From the NCBI RefSeq assembly GCF_003605645.1, contig NZ_QVMU01000028.1:1-64000 (forward strand): a stretch of 64,000 nt of DNA. The letters are read 5' to 3'. This DNA is from Vibrio sinensis. GTDB taxonomy: Bacteria; Pseudomonadota; Gammaproteobacteria; Enterobacterales; Vibrionaceae. Shown here piece by piece: positions 27,572 to 36,469 of this stretch (position 1 is the first letter of the stretch; each line of letters opens with the position of its first letter). The position numbers and the translations under genes were made by a program. The notes below the pieces were generated by a model. That model searched no databases. It saw only the letters and a program-made list of their open reading frames with translations, and had not been told where the DNA came from.

Positions 27572-27701
27572 TCTTACGATACCCGTATAATTTAAAGTCG
27601 TAGGTCGGCGAAAAGGGGTTATTCTCCCTATGCCTAAATAAAATCGGTGATTGGATTAACAAAGCCAATATGCCGCAATTTTGATCGGGCCTACCACAAT
27701 T

Positions 27702-27739
27702 AAGGAAGTATGAAACTGTGCTTCCTTCCTCCCAGTTTC
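27702..27739 (+). other. Possible RNA pseudoknot in the 322-bp gap before the c-di-GMP phosphodiesterase gene
   Basis: Two perfect 7-bp stems interlock: AAGGAAG (27702-27708) with CTTCCTT (27721-27727), and GAAACTG (27712-27718) in the loop of the first with CAGTTTC (27733-27739). This is the layout of an H-type pseudoknot. A run of six T comes about 14 nt later. The rest of 27572-27893 holds no ORF; I do not recognise a known riboswitch. Confidence 0.35.
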
Positions 27740-27893
27740 CCTATTAAGCTGCGTTTTTTAAGATTAATTCAAGAAAAACAATCACTCAAGTTACATATTA
27801 CAACAATTTTGCAACGAGCACCTCTACAAAAGACAACTACTCCTTGATAAGCTAGTGAAAGTATTAACGTCCACTATCCCATAAAGGTCAGTA

Positions 27894-30362
27894 ATGGAAT
27901 CTCTACTCAGAGAAATCATCAACGCAAAAAATGAAGATGAACTTTATTTACACTGCTTGGAAGAAGTCTACCGACGTTACCTTCCTGAACATTGCTTGAT
28001 CGCGAGATTTAATCAAAACAACGCCGACACACTCGCCTATCTCCATCGCGGAAAGCTACAGCCTAATTTTAAATACCCTTTGTCAGGTACACCATGTGAT
28101 ATAGTACAAACTAAGCTCGATGTTTGTCTATTCTCTGAGCATATCCAACAACAATTCCCATACGACAAAGCGCTGCAAGATTTGAATGCTGAAAGCTATC
28201 TTGGGATCCCTCTACTTGATCAAGACGGTAATATTTTAGGCGTATTGGCTTTATTGTACGACCACTATATTACTAAAGCAGAATTTGATCGTGATTGGCT
28301 ACTGACACTTGGCTATTTGATTGGCAAGAATATCGTTCAACAGCTCTTGATGACCGAAAAAACAACACTACTAAAACAATTTGAACGTAGTGAGGCAATC
28401 GCAAATATCGGCTCTTGGCGCTGGGATGTAAAACACAATCAATTTTGTTACTCCAAACACTTAGCTCAAATCTTTTCAATTGATGAACATCAAGACTTAC
28501 TATTTAGCCAATTTTTTTGCCAACATGTTTTTAGGCATTCTGAAGACTTTCAAGATCTCATATCGGATACCAGTTCACCCAATGTCGTATCAACCTTAGT
28601 CATCAATAAGGAAGATTCAATTAAAGGGTTACAACTTGAAATCGCCTACACCAAATATTATGACTCAGATAAAAAATTGAAAAGTATCGAGGGAACCGTT
28701 CGTAACATTACTTATTTAAGTGAACTAGAAAATCAACATTATATGGCGAATGAAATTATCGAACTGTCTGGACAAGGCGTCATCATCACCAATAAAAACA
28801 ACAAGATAATGAGCATCAACTCCCAAGTCACGGACATTACCGGATATACCCACGACGACTTAATTGGACAATGTCCTTCAATATTCTCATCAAATCTTCA
28901 CGATCATAGTTTTTATGCTGATATGTGGTCTACATTACGCACAGTAGGACGATGGGAAGGTGAAGTTTGGAACCAAACGAAAAGTGGAGCACTTTACCCC
29001 GAGAGTCTATCTATTTCTGTGATTAAAAATGTCGACGGTGATATTAAGAATTATATTGCAGTATTTGATGATTTAAGTGCGCAAAAAAATATCGAGCGAG
29101 AATTGTTTTACTACAAAAATAGTGAGAGTGTTACTGGGCTAATTACTCGCTCTAAGTTCATTCAACATATTGAACGCAACCTCACTGGAATCTCAGTCAT
29201 CGTGTTCGATATCAGTCATTTCTCTACCATCAATAATACTTATGGCGAAGCGTTTGGTAACAAAATCCTTCGCTATGTTGCTCAAAACCTACAAACACAC
29301 CTTAAAGATGAAGCCGTTGTGTCTCGGTACGGAGCCGACCAGTTTGCTATTTCTGTCAATAGCATTGAACCTCACTATGTTGAAGCTATGGTAGACCGAA
29401 TTCAAGCGATCATCGAAACGGCATTCATTATTGAGGGGCATTCAATCAAGCTTAATATTAACGTCGGTTACTCAACGCCATTACAAGACTCAATTACCAC
29501 ACACCCCTTAACACAAGCGAAATTTGCCCTCGATGAAGCAAAAGCGATGCCATTAGAATCCAGCGTTCGTTATTCTAAATTTTTGGAAGAGAATGTGGTG
29601 CGCCGCCAAGAATTAAGCGTAAAACTACGTAAAGCCCTCGAACAAGGTCGCTTACATGTCGAGTATCAGCCAATCGTTAACCTGACTAATAACCAGATTG
29701 TAAAGTTTGAAGCACTCGCTCGTTGGACTGAAGATGGTGTGCCGATTTCACCAGTTGAGTTTATCCCTATTGCGGAACAGTTTGGCTATATTACTAAGTT
29801 GGGCAAATTAATCCTCACACAAGTTTGCCAAGATATCCTGCTTTTCAAAGCACGAGGTCACAACGATATTGTCATTTCAATCAATCGTTCTATAGAAGAA
29901 CTCGCTCAAGAAGATCCTAATGAGAACTCTATTTCAGCCATGCTCAATGTGTATGGATTAACCCATGAGGATTTGGTGATTGAAATTACTGAGTCGATTC
30001 CTTTAGAAGATAAACCAGCAGTACAAGACCTCATTGCAAAATTACGTAAAAAAGGATTAAAAGTCGCTTTAGATGACTTTGGTACTGGCTTTGCTTCATT
30101 TTCAAACTTAATGAAAAGCTCTGTCGATATTTTGAAAATCGACCGCTCATTTATCAAAGATATTGAAACCGATAAGAATAACGCGGTGTTGGTTGAATCG
30201 GTGAATATGCTTGCGACTCAATTGGGTTTGAATGTGATTGCTGAGGGCGTCGAAACGGAAAGCCAGATGAATATACTACGTCAGATGGGATGCTGTTATG
30301 CGCAAGGATATTACATCAGTCGCCCAGTACCATTAGAGCAAGCATTGGCGCTGATGGAGTAA
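27894..30362 (+). CDS. GAF-PAS-GGDEF-EAL protein, probable c-di-GMP phosphodiesterase
   Basis: 822 residues, no membrane segment: GAF-like domain (about 1-155), PAS ('NIGSWRWDVKHNQF', about 165-275), second PAS ('GVIITNKNNKIMSINSQVTDITGY', about 285-400), GGDEF domain (about 415-560) and EAL domain (about 570-822). The GGDEF motif is degenerate (GADQF), so cyclase activity is not expected. The EAL domain keeps 'FEALARW', 'INRS', 'EITES', 'LDDFGTG', 'LKID' and 'AEGVE', so it should cut c-di-GMP. AAGGT precedes the ATG. Its signal may be a small ligand or redox input through GAF/PAS. Confidence 0.92.
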   Translation: MESLLREIINAKNEDELYLHCLEEVYRRYLPEHCLIARFNQNNADTLAYLHRGKLQPNFKYPLSGTPCDIVQTKLDVCLFSEHIQQQFPYDKALQDLNAESYLGIPLLDQDGNILGVLALLYDHYITKAEFDRDWLLTLGYLIGKNIVQQLLMTEKTTLLKQFERSEAIANIGSWRWDVKHNQFCYSKHLAQIFSIDEHQDLLFSQFFCQHVFRHSEDFQDLISDTSSPNVVSTLVINKEDSIKGLQLEIAYTKYYDSDKKLKSIEGTVRNITYLSELENQHYMANEIIELSGQGVIITNKNNKIMSINSQVTDITGYTHDDLIGQCPSIFSSNLHDHSFYADMWSTLRTVGRWEGEVWNQTKSGALYPESLSISVIKNVDGDIKNYIAVFDDLSAQKNIERELFYYKNSESVTGLITRSKFIQHIERNLTGISVIVFDISHFSTINNTYGEAFGNKILRYVAQNLQTHLKDEAVVSRYGADQFAISVNSIEPHYVEAMVDRIQAIIETAFIIEGHSIKLNINVGYSTPLQDSITTHPLTQAKFALDEAKAMPLESSVRYSKFLEENVVRRQELSVKLRKALEQGRLHVEYQPIVNLTNNQIVKFEALARWTEDGVPISPVEFIPIAEQFGYITKLGKLILTQVCQDILLFKARGHNDIVISINRSIEELAQEDPNENSISAMLNVYGLTHEDLVIEITESIPLEDKPAVQDLIAKLRKKGLKVALDDFGTGFASFSNLMKSSVDILKIDRSFIKDIETDKNNAVLVESVNMLATQLGLNVIAEGVETESQMNILRQMGCCYAQGYYISRPVPLEQALALME

Positions 30363-30412
30363 AAGAGAGCAATTGATCCTCAAAGACTATTCTAAGATCG
30401 GACTAATAAAGA

Positions 30413-30440
30413 GCAAAAGGCTTACCGAAATAAGCCTTAT
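30413..30440 (-). terminator. Terminator after nagK
   Basis: Hairpin AAGGCTTA/TAAGCCTT (30417-30438) with four T on the minus strand, about 30 bp after the nagK stop. It may also serve the convergent phosphodiesterase gene, but no T run is present on that side. Confidence 0.6.
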
Positions 30441-30469
30441 CAACACTCAATAGTATGCAGTATCAGACA

Positions 30470-31378
30470 TTACTTAATATTTAAGAATGCAGCACCGCGA
30501 ACACCGCCTGAATCACCGTGCTTCGCTTTGACAATTTTTGGACACTTAGCGACAGAAAGTAGATATTTAGGAATGCGTTTTGGCATTTCGTCGTAGATCA
30601 TATCGAAATTCGACAAACCACCACCTAGTACGACCACATGAGGATCATTACCGGTAAAAATGTTCGCAAAACAAATAGCAAGCAACTCCATAAAGCGTTC
30701 TACGTGTTCTACAGCTTTTGCTTCTCCCTCAGCTTGAGCTTTAATGATATCAATAGCTGCGCGGTGTTCACCAAAATAATGCTCATAAATAAGCTCAAAA
30801 CCGCGACCTGATAAATAGTTATCAATGCAACCTTGCTTACCACAACCACAACCTAATAAAGGTGCGTTGTCACCTAGATGGAACCAAGCATCAATGGGTA
30901 GACGCATATGACCCAGTTCACCAGCTACGTGGTTACGACCAGAGAAAACTTGGCCCTCATAGATAAGCCCACCACCAAATCCAGTGCCTAAAATTAAGCC
31001 CATTACTGATGGCGCGTCTTTTAATTCATCATCCCAAGCTTCCGACAGAGCAAAGCAGTTAGCATCATTTTCTATTTTAACGCTTCGGCCGATTTTAGCT
31101 TCAAGATCAGCGCGTAGTGGTTTCCCTTTCGCGGCTGGTACGTTAACAGTCAAAACTGTCGCATCATCCGCATCTTCCATACCGGGAAGACCCAAACCGA
31201 CTTTACCCTCACAGCCAAACTGCGCATCGTATTTACGAATAAGATCAGCGATAGTGTCGACCAATAGTTCATAATTATCGGTTGGTGTAGCAACTCGTTC
31301 CGTCGCGATACGTTCTAATTGTTGGTTAAATGCACCAAATTCAATTTTAGTGCCACCTACATCAAAGCCGTAGTACAT
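30470..31378 (-). CDS. nagK: N-acetyl-D-glucosamine kinase
   Basis: 302 residues, the length of E. coli NagK. It phosphorylates GlcNAc released from chitin or peptidoglycan recycling. ROK-family marks: 'FDVGGTKIEFG' (ATP phosphate loop, residues 4-14), 'GLPG', 'ENDANCFALSE', 'GTGFGGGLI', 'GELGH' and the zinc-binding 'GCGCGKQGC'. The ATG at 31378 is preferred: AGGAG lies seven bases upstream, while an in-frame TTG at 31381 is too near. It is monocistronic. Confidence 0.93.
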   Translation of the reverse strand: MYYGFDVGGTKIEFGAFNQQLERIATERVATPTDNYELLVDTIADLIRKYDAQFGCEGKVGLGLPGMEDADDATVLTVNVPAAKGKPLRADLEAKIGRSVKIENDANCFALSEAWDDELKDAPSVMGLILGTGFGGGLIYEGQVFSGRNHVAGELGHMRLPIDAWFHLGDNAPLLGCGCGKQGCIDNYLSGRGFELIYEHYFGEHRAAIDIIKAQAEGEAKAVEHVERFMELLAICFANIFTGNDPHVVVLGGGLSNFDMIYDEMPKRIPKYLLSVAKCPKIVKAKHGDSGGVRGAAFLNIK

Positions 31379-31690
31379 CAATTCTCTCCTAGAAATTCCC
31401 GTTATTATTCCATATTTTCAAGATGTTATATGAATTTAAATAGATTGTTGAACACAATAAATATGCAAAAACCAAATACAATCTCAATACAAAATAGAAA
31501 GTTTGTCTAAAAAACAGACTAAAGTCGTCTTTTGTTATAGAAATACTCTCTCATCCTTTAAAAAATGGGCAGATAACAATACGCTAATTACAATTATAAA
31601 TTGATTTCATTATCCATATAGTGACGTATACAATCCGTGACCTAGGATAGATTTCACTGCGAATAAGTCATTGAAGTCACGGATAAGCAT
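31379..31690. other. Intergenic region upstream of nagK
   Basis: About 310 bp, AT-rich, no supported ORF. It should contain the nagK promoter. A 9-bp inverted repeat ATCCGTGAC/GTCACGGAT (31633-31641 and 31676-31684, spacer 34) lies just after the end of the tapT gene; without a T run its role is unclear. Confidence 0.4.
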
Positions 31691-32434
31691 CTAAATGTCT
31701 AAATTTTCGCTTTCATGCATCATTAAATATTGCTGTAGTACTGGGCGTGACTTGTCTGTTTTCATTCGAGTTTTACTTAGCATATAGCTCTCACGAAACA
31801 CCTCAAACCACTGCTTTAGAGTCTTAGCTGCTAAATCTTCCCCTAACTGCTCAAGAACCAGAGTTGCGACTTCTGCTGTTGATAAATGCTGTTCTTTATC
31901 TGACTGTCGCATCATATATTGAGAGATGCTTTCAGGATTAACCGAAAGCACTGGAAGATGGTCCAAGTATGGTGATTTTCTAAAAATGCGTCGCGCTTCT
32001 CGCCAACTGCCATCTAATAAAATAATCAACGGGGTTTTGCCCTGTAAAATGTTGCCAACATCCTCTCCAACCAAACGTTTCTCATCATCGACATACTCAT
32101 CAGGAAAAACAATAATCGGTTGGTAAGTCGGATTGGCTAACAGAGCAAGCATTTCAGCATCAGGCTCTGTTCTACTCCATTGATAGACATAGCTTTCTTT
32201 AATGGTATCGACAATCAAACGACCCGTATTACTTGGTTTAAAAACTTCATTATCTGAAACCAATAACATCACTGCGATATCGGAAGAAATGTCCGGTTGA
32301 TGAGGGCATAAACAAAATGCTTCGGCAACTTGGCAATATTGGCAACGAATGACTTTACAACCTCTCGCATTAAACGGTTTTGTCGATAACGCTAAGCGTT
32401 GTTGGTATAAGCGATGAAAAGCGTGGATTCTCAT
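31691..32434 (-). CDS. tapT: DTW-domain tRNA-uridine aminocarboxypropyltransferase
   Basis: 247 residues. DTW-domain proteins use S-adenosylmethionine to form acp3U in tRNA (E. coli TapT/YfiP at U47). Visible marks are the N-terminal cysteine cluster 'CQYCQVAEAFCLCP' (about 31-44), 'VSDNEVFKPSNTGRLI' (about 59-74) and the DTW-like block 'LLDGSWREARRIFRKSPYL' (about 139-157). The N-terminus 'MRIHAFHRLYQQRLALSTKPFNARG' is also typical of TapT. Family membership is firm; the exact tRNA position is by homology. Confidence 0.85.
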   Translation of the reverse strand: MRIHAFHRLYQQRLALSTKPFNARGCKVIRCQYCQVAEAFCLCPHQPDISSDIAVMLLVSDNEVFKPSNTGRLIVDTIKESYVYQWSRTEPDAEMLALLANPTYQPIIVFPDEYVDDEKRLVGEDVGNILQGKTPLIILLDGSWREARRIFRKSPYLDHLPVLSVNPESISQYMMRQSDKEQHLSTAEVATLVLEQLGEDLAAKTLKQWFEVFRESYMLSKTRMKTDKSRPVLQQYLMMHESENLDI

Positions 32435-32555
32435 AAGGATTCGTTGATAATACTAAAGACGGCAGATTTTACCCTGCGCCGTGACAGTTGCAAGCAACTG
32501 TTTCAAGTAAGCGTCACTCTACAAGGCATGTGAAATTTTCAAAGGAAGCCATAGC

Positions 32556-33350
32556 GTGGAAAATAGTATGGAAAATACTGATCTGATTCGTTTAAGTTTT
32601 TTTCTCATTGCACTTATTCTCTGTGCCATTTGGGAATGGTTGGCTCCACGTAAAAAACTCACTCAAAACAAATTTAATCGCTGGCTGAACAACCTCGGCC
32701 TAGTTGGGTTAAATTCTTTATGCCTAATGATTTTCATGCCGGTCTTGGCGTTTGAAAGTGCACAATTTGCAGCGCAAAACCAATTGGGTTTATTCCATCT
32801 AATCGCTATGCCATCAAGTTTTAATATTCTCGTGTCCGTATTACTACTCGATGCCGCTATCTACTTTCAGCATGTTCTATTTCACCGTTCTAGGTGGTTA
32901 TGGCGATTACATCGAATGCATCATGCCGATCAAGATATCGATGTGACAACCGGCAGTCGATTCCATCCGATTGAAATCATTCTTTCGATGTGGATTAAAA
33001 TCGCACTAGTCATCATTCTTGGCGTTTCTCCAATTGCAGTCGTAATCTTCGAGATCATTCTTAACGTCAGCGCTATGTTTAATCACAGTAATGCGAGACT
33101 GCCTATTTCCGTCGACAAATGGTTGAGAAAAATCATCGTGACGCCGGATATGCATCGCGTCCATCACTCTATCATCGTCAAAGAAACCCATTCTAACTTT
33201 GGATTTTTCCTCTCTATTTGGGATCGCTGGTTTAGAACTTATCAAGCGCAGCCTAAAGAAGGACACGATGGTGTCAAAATTGGTATTCCATTATTTCAAA
33301 AACCACGAGAGCAATGGATTGATAAAATGCTCACGCAACCTTTTCGCTAA
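32556..33350 (+). CDS. Sterol desaturase/fatty acid hydroxylase family membrane protein
   Basis: 264 residues with four to five membrane helices. The di-iron histidine boxes are seen: 'HVLFHRSRWLWRLHRMHHAD' (HxxxH..HxxHH), 'FHPIE' and 'HSNARLP..HRVHHS'. Members hydroxylate or desaturate lipid chains in the membrane; the substrate here is unknown. The start is a GTG at 32556 with AAGGAAG seven bases upstream; the ATG at 32568 is too far. nlpC follows after 16 nt, possibly in the same transcript. Confidence 0.88.
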   Translation: MENSMENTDLIRLSFFLIALILCAIWEWLAPRKKLTQNKFNRWLNNLGLVGLNSLCLMIFMPVLAFESAQFAAQNQLGLFHLIAMPSSFNILVSVLLLDAAIYFQHVLFHRSRWLWRLHRMHHADQDIDVTTGSRFHPIEIILSMWIKIALVIILGVSPIAVVIFEIILNVSAMFNHSNARLPISVDKWLRKIIVTPDMHRVHHSIIVKETHSNFGFFLSIWDRWFRTYQAQPKEGHDGVKIGIPLFQKPREQWIDKMLTQPFR

Positions 33351-33366
33351 GAGGCTTTTTACTCTC

Positions 33367-33852
33367 ATGACTAACTTCGCTTTACGCCTTTTGATACTGT
33401 TTAGCTGTGTCGTACTAACCGCATGCTCAAGCTCACCATCAACACACGAAACGGCAGAGAACAACCAACAGGCTCTCGTCGATCGTGACTCATTAATGCA
33501 GGTTTTCAAAGTATGGCAAGGCACACCTTATCGACTTGGAGGAACCGCCTTAAATGGCGTGGATTGCTCGGCGTTTGTGCAAACAGCTGTCAAAGAAGCA
33601 CTCCATATCCCATTGCCTAGAACAACTAAACAGCAAGTTAATGTTGGATTTGAGATCGATTACGATGAGGCTAAGATAGGCGATTTGGTTTTTTTTAAAA
33701 CATCATGGCAAGTGCGCCACGTGGGAGTCTTTATTGGAAACCACCAGTTCATGCATGCATCAACATCAAAAGGCGTTATCATTTCTCGATTAGATAACCC
33801 TTACTGGGCCTCTAAATTTTGGCATTTTAGGCGGGTAAATACCCGCCTATGA
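33367..33852 (+). CDS. nlpC: NlpC/P60 family lipoprotein, probable peptidoglycan endopeptidase
   Basis: 161 residues. The N-terminus is a lipoprotein signal with lipobox 'VLTAC', lipidated Cys20. The catalytic domain has Cys67 in 'GVDCSAFVQ', His in 'RHVGVFIG' and a third polar residue in 'FMHASTSKG'. Its pattern is close to E. coli NlpC (154 residues), with the matching end 'GVIISRLDNPYW..FRRV'. The ATG at 33367 gives the proper signal; the longer in-frame start at 33199 lies in the hydroxylase gene. The final codons form a perfect inverted repeat (33828-33849). Confidence 0.9.
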   Translation: MTNFALRLLILFSCVVLTACSSSPSTHETAENNQQALVDRDSLMQVFKVWQGTPYRLGGTALNGVDCSAFVQTAVKEALHIPLPRTTKQQVNVGFEIDYDEAKIGDLVFFKTSWQVRHVGVFIGNHQFMHASTSKGVIISRLDNPYWASKFWHFRRVNTRL

Positions 33853-33875
33853 GGACTGAAAATACTCGTTTGTTT

Positions 33876-34220
33876 CTAATCGTATTTAGCGACTGCAGTA
33901 TCAAACAGGTTTTTTACCAAAGCGATATACTCATCTAGAAAGGCAATCTGCTCATTAGTTGCCTTTCTCTTCCATACACCAGCAAGAACTTCCCCTAAAT
34001 CTTCCACTACTGAATCAGCCTCTTTCAGTAGCTTAAATCGTACACTAGAATGCAATTCTGGGTTTTGTTCGAAAATTGCCATAATATTGCTAGCAATCAT
34101 ATCAGTGACAACGTCTTCGACACTCTCATCACCAGTGTCACCATCATCAGAAGCGAAAATAGCTAAGTTTGATGCCAAATGCTCTATTAAGGCTAGGTAA
34201 CCATCGGTTTCAACAACCAC
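33876..34220 (-). CDS. DUF3802 family protein
   Basis: 114 residues, acidic, helical, no membrane segment. The opening 'MVVETDGYLALIEHLASNLAIFA' and 'ESVEDVVTDMIASNIMAIFEQNPEL' are typical of DUF3802, a family of vibrios and relatives of unknown function. The start is a GTG at 34220 with GGAG eight bases upstream. It is convergent with nlpC (23 bp apart). Confidence 0.8.
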   Translation of the reverse strand: MVVETDGYLALIEHLASNLAIFASDDGDTGDESVEDVVTDMIASNIMAIFEQNPELHSSVRFKLLKEADSVVEDLGEVLAGVWKRKATNEQIAFLDEYIALVKNLFDTAVAKYD

Positions 34221-34555
34221 ACTGCGACTCCATTAAATTGTGATAGTTAAAGATTTCATATGCTTGTGTTCAAAAGTAATAACAATACAAAAAGCACATA
34301 TTGTATGAGACCCGAGCTAAATCACGCGATTACTCGAGTAACACCGAATCCTTCGCCTAAGACTTTACTCTTTTGCCTGTGTATAAGAAACACAAATACT
34401 TAATACCCTCTTTAGGATAATGATTGTGCTCACAAATTTTCGGATTAATTTTCGCTTCTACGTGAATTATCTAATTTCTTTGCACTCGTAGTCGGACACG
34501 TTGCATACCTTGACCTACAATAACAAGCATAAGTGAATAGGCTTAAGGATAGATT
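34221..34555. other. Divergent intergenic region between DUF3802 and the fructosamine kinase gene
   Basis: 335 bp, AT-rich, no supported ORF or recognisable regulatory element. It should hold promoters for both genes. Confidence 0.4.
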
Positions 34556-35422
34556 ATGTGGCAAGCAATCTCGAAACAGCTTTCAGAAACCTTAATGTTT
34601 TCATTCAATATTGTTGAAAAAACGAAACTTACCGGCGGGGAAATATGTGATTGTTATATGATCAGCGATGGTGAACAACGCTATTTTATAAAAATCAATC
34701 GTCGCAGTTTTTTTGCTCAGTTTGAAATGGAAGCTGAGAACATCAAACGCTTAAGAGAAACCTCGACGGTATCTGTACCGGAATTGGTCACGCTCGGCAC
34801 AACAAAAGACAATGCTTTCCTTATTTTAAACTATCTCCCAACTAAACCGCTTGATGATGTCACGAAAAGCTTTCAGTTTGGTCAACAACTTGCTCAACTG
34901 CACCAATGGGGCGAACAACGCGAGTATGGCTTCGATCAAGACAACTACATCGGAAATACTCTGCAACCCAATCAATGGAATCGGAAATGGTCTCGTTTCT
35001 TTGCTGAGCAACGAATTGGCTGGCAGCTACAATTATTGAAAGAAAAAGGCACTCAACTTGTTGATATAGAAGAATTTACTCAGCTTGTACAAAACAGACT
35101 TGCCAATCATCAACCTAGACCATCACTACTTCATGGTGATTTATGGCATGGCAACGTCGCCAATACTACCTTTGGTGCGATCTGTTATGACCCGGCAAGT
35201 TATTGGGGAGATCGAGAATGTGACATTGCCATGGCTGAATTATTCAGTGGTTTTCCACCCGAGTTCTTCCAAGGGTATGAAAGCATTTATCCGCTCGATG
35301 TCGGTTATCACGCCCGTAAACCTATTTACAACCTCTATCATGTATTGAACCACTACAATCAATTTGGTGGCCACTACTTAGAAGAATCACAACGCTACAT
35401 TGACGAGATCATGTCGTTTTAA
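34556..35422 (+). CDS. Fructosamine kinase family protein
   Basis: 288 residues, the usual length for the YniA-like fructosamine-3-kinase family. It has the aminoglycoside-phosphotransferase fold: 'FIKINRRSFFAQFEMEAENI' (ATP Lys and Glu), 'LHGDLWHGNV' (catalytic loop, HGDLWxGN) and 'ICYDPASYWGDRECDIAM' (metal-binding Asp). Members phosphorylate ketosamines so that glycated proteins can be repaired; the physiological substrate in bacteria is uncertain. The gene for the small zinc-ribbon protein follows after 29 nt. Confidence 0.9.
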   Translation: MWQAISKQLSETLMFSFNIVEKTKLTGGEICDCYMISDGEQRYFIKINRRSFFAQFEMEAENIKRLRETSTVSVPELVTLGTTKDNAFLILNYLPTKPLDDVTKSFQFGQQLAQLHQWGEQREYGFDQDNYIGNTLQPNQWNRKWSRFFAEQRIGWQLQLLKEKGTQLVDIEEFTQLVQNRLANHQPRPSLLHGDLWHGNVANTTFGAICYDPASYWGDRECDIAMAELFSGFPPEFFQGYESIYPLDVGYHARKPIYNLYHVLNHYNQFGGHYLEESQRYIDEIMSF

Positions 35423-35451
35423 AGGATTTACTAAGAAGTAGGAGAAACGAA

Positions 35452-35655
35452 ATGCATAATTTCACTGAAAAGATGGTCTCATGTCCACATTGCGGCCACT
35501 CCATCGGTATTACTTTAGATGCATCGAACGGGAATCAGAACTTTTATGATGACTGCCCTGCTTGTTGTAATGCCATTCACCTTAATATGGTGATCGATGA
35601 ACAAAGAGAGACTATCGAGCTTTTCATCGACGCAGATGATGAACAGATATTTTAA
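35452..35655 (+). CDS. CPXCG motif-containing cysteine-rich protein
   Basis: 67 residues. Two cysteine pairs, 'CPHCG' (11-15) and 'CPACC' (about 36-40), form a probable zinc ribbon, followed by an acidic tail. It belongs to the short CPXCG family, of unknown function. A good GGAG ribosome site lies before the ATG. It is probably co-transcribed with the fructosamine kinase. Confidence 0.85.
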   Translation: MHNFTEKMVSCPHCGHSIGITLDASNGNQNFYDDCPACCNAIHLNMVIDEQRETIELFIDADDEQIF

Positions 35656-35686
35656 AATACACGACGAACTCTAAGTCATATTAAAA

Positions 35687-35712
35687 AAAAGAGCACGAAA
35701 GTGCTCTTTTTT
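35687..35712. terminator. Bidirectional terminator between the CPXCG gene and ribE
   Basis: Hairpin AGAGCAC-GAAA-GTGCTCT with a GNRA loop, A8 on the left and T6 on the right, between convergent genes. Confidence 0.92.
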
Positions 35713-35734
35713 CTGACTCATCTATTTACCTAAA

Positions 35735-36343
35735 TTAGTATCGATTCGCCATAATACGCTCAACAGTATCAACAATAGCTTGAGTCTGAGGGTCAAATTC
35801 TACGTTCACTTTATCCCCTACTTTGCGCTCGCCAAACAAGGTACGTTGTAATGTTTCTGGGATTAAATGAACACAAAAGCCCGTTTCGCTAACCTCGCCA
35901 ATAGTTAAAGAACAGCCATCTAAGCCAATGTAACCTTTGCTTAATACGTACTTCATATGTTCATTGGGTAATGCAAACCAAATGGTTCGATTATTGGGTG
36001 TATCAATAACTTCGCTAATTTTCGCCTGCAAACTAATATGGCCTGACATGCTATGGCCACCAATTTCATCACCAAACTTTGCGGCACGTTCAATGTTGAC
36101 TCGTTGACCTAACTGAAGCAGTCCTAAATTAGTTAGCCTCAATGTCGCTTGCATCAAATCAAAGCTCACAAGGTTGTTATCAATGTTAGTCACCGTCAGA
36201 CAGCATCCATTGTGTGCGATTGATGCTCCAATATTGAGGTTATCTAACCATTCAGGTTCAAGACGAACAACATGTGTTTGAAATGATTCTTTTTTTATAA
36301 TATCGACAACTTCAGCAGTACCTTGAACAATTCCGGTAAACAT
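35735..36343 (-). CDS. ribE: Riboflavin synthase, alpha subunit
   Basis: 202 residues. It joins two lumazine molecules to make riboflavin. The protein is two repeated lumazine-binding barrels (about 1-97 and 98-190), each with the pattern 'GxSIAHNGCCLTV' / 'GYIGLDGCSLTIG', and the N-terminal 'MFTGIVQG' is a family signature. It is divergent from norM, as ribC(ribE) is from mdtK in E. coli. No FMN riboswitch is visible in its 5' region. Confidence 0.93.
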   Translation of the reverse strand: MFTGIVQGTAEVVDIIKKESFQTHVVRLEPEWLDNLNIGASIAHNGCCLTVTNIDNNLVSFDLMQATLRLTNLGLLQLGQRVNIERAAKFGDEIGGHSMSGHISLQAKISEVIDTPNNRTIWFALPNEHMKYVLSKGYIGLDGCSLTIGEVSETGFCVHLIPETLQRTLFGERKVGDKVNVEFDPQTQAIVDTVERIMANRY

Positions 36344-36469
36344 AGTCCATTCTCTGTTATTTTTTCATAGCAGTTAGTGTGACATTTCTTTATTATCCAG
36401 CACAACAAAACATTGCCTAATTTTGGGTATCCTCTCTATTTGCTCTTCTCTATGTTCGGAGTGTTGTAA

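Noticed and set aside
27572..27893. c-di-GMP or Moco riboswitch before the EAL gene
   Set aside because: I do not find the conserved core of the GEMM or Moco motifs; only the interlocked stems are evident.
31633..31684. 9-bp inverted repeat with 34-nt spacer after tapT as a terminator
   Set aside because: No T run on either strand and a long loop; noted in the region entry but not called as a terminator.
36344..36469. FMN riboswitch before ribE
   Set aside because: The gap is 126 bp and lacks the conserved RFN element sequence blocks.
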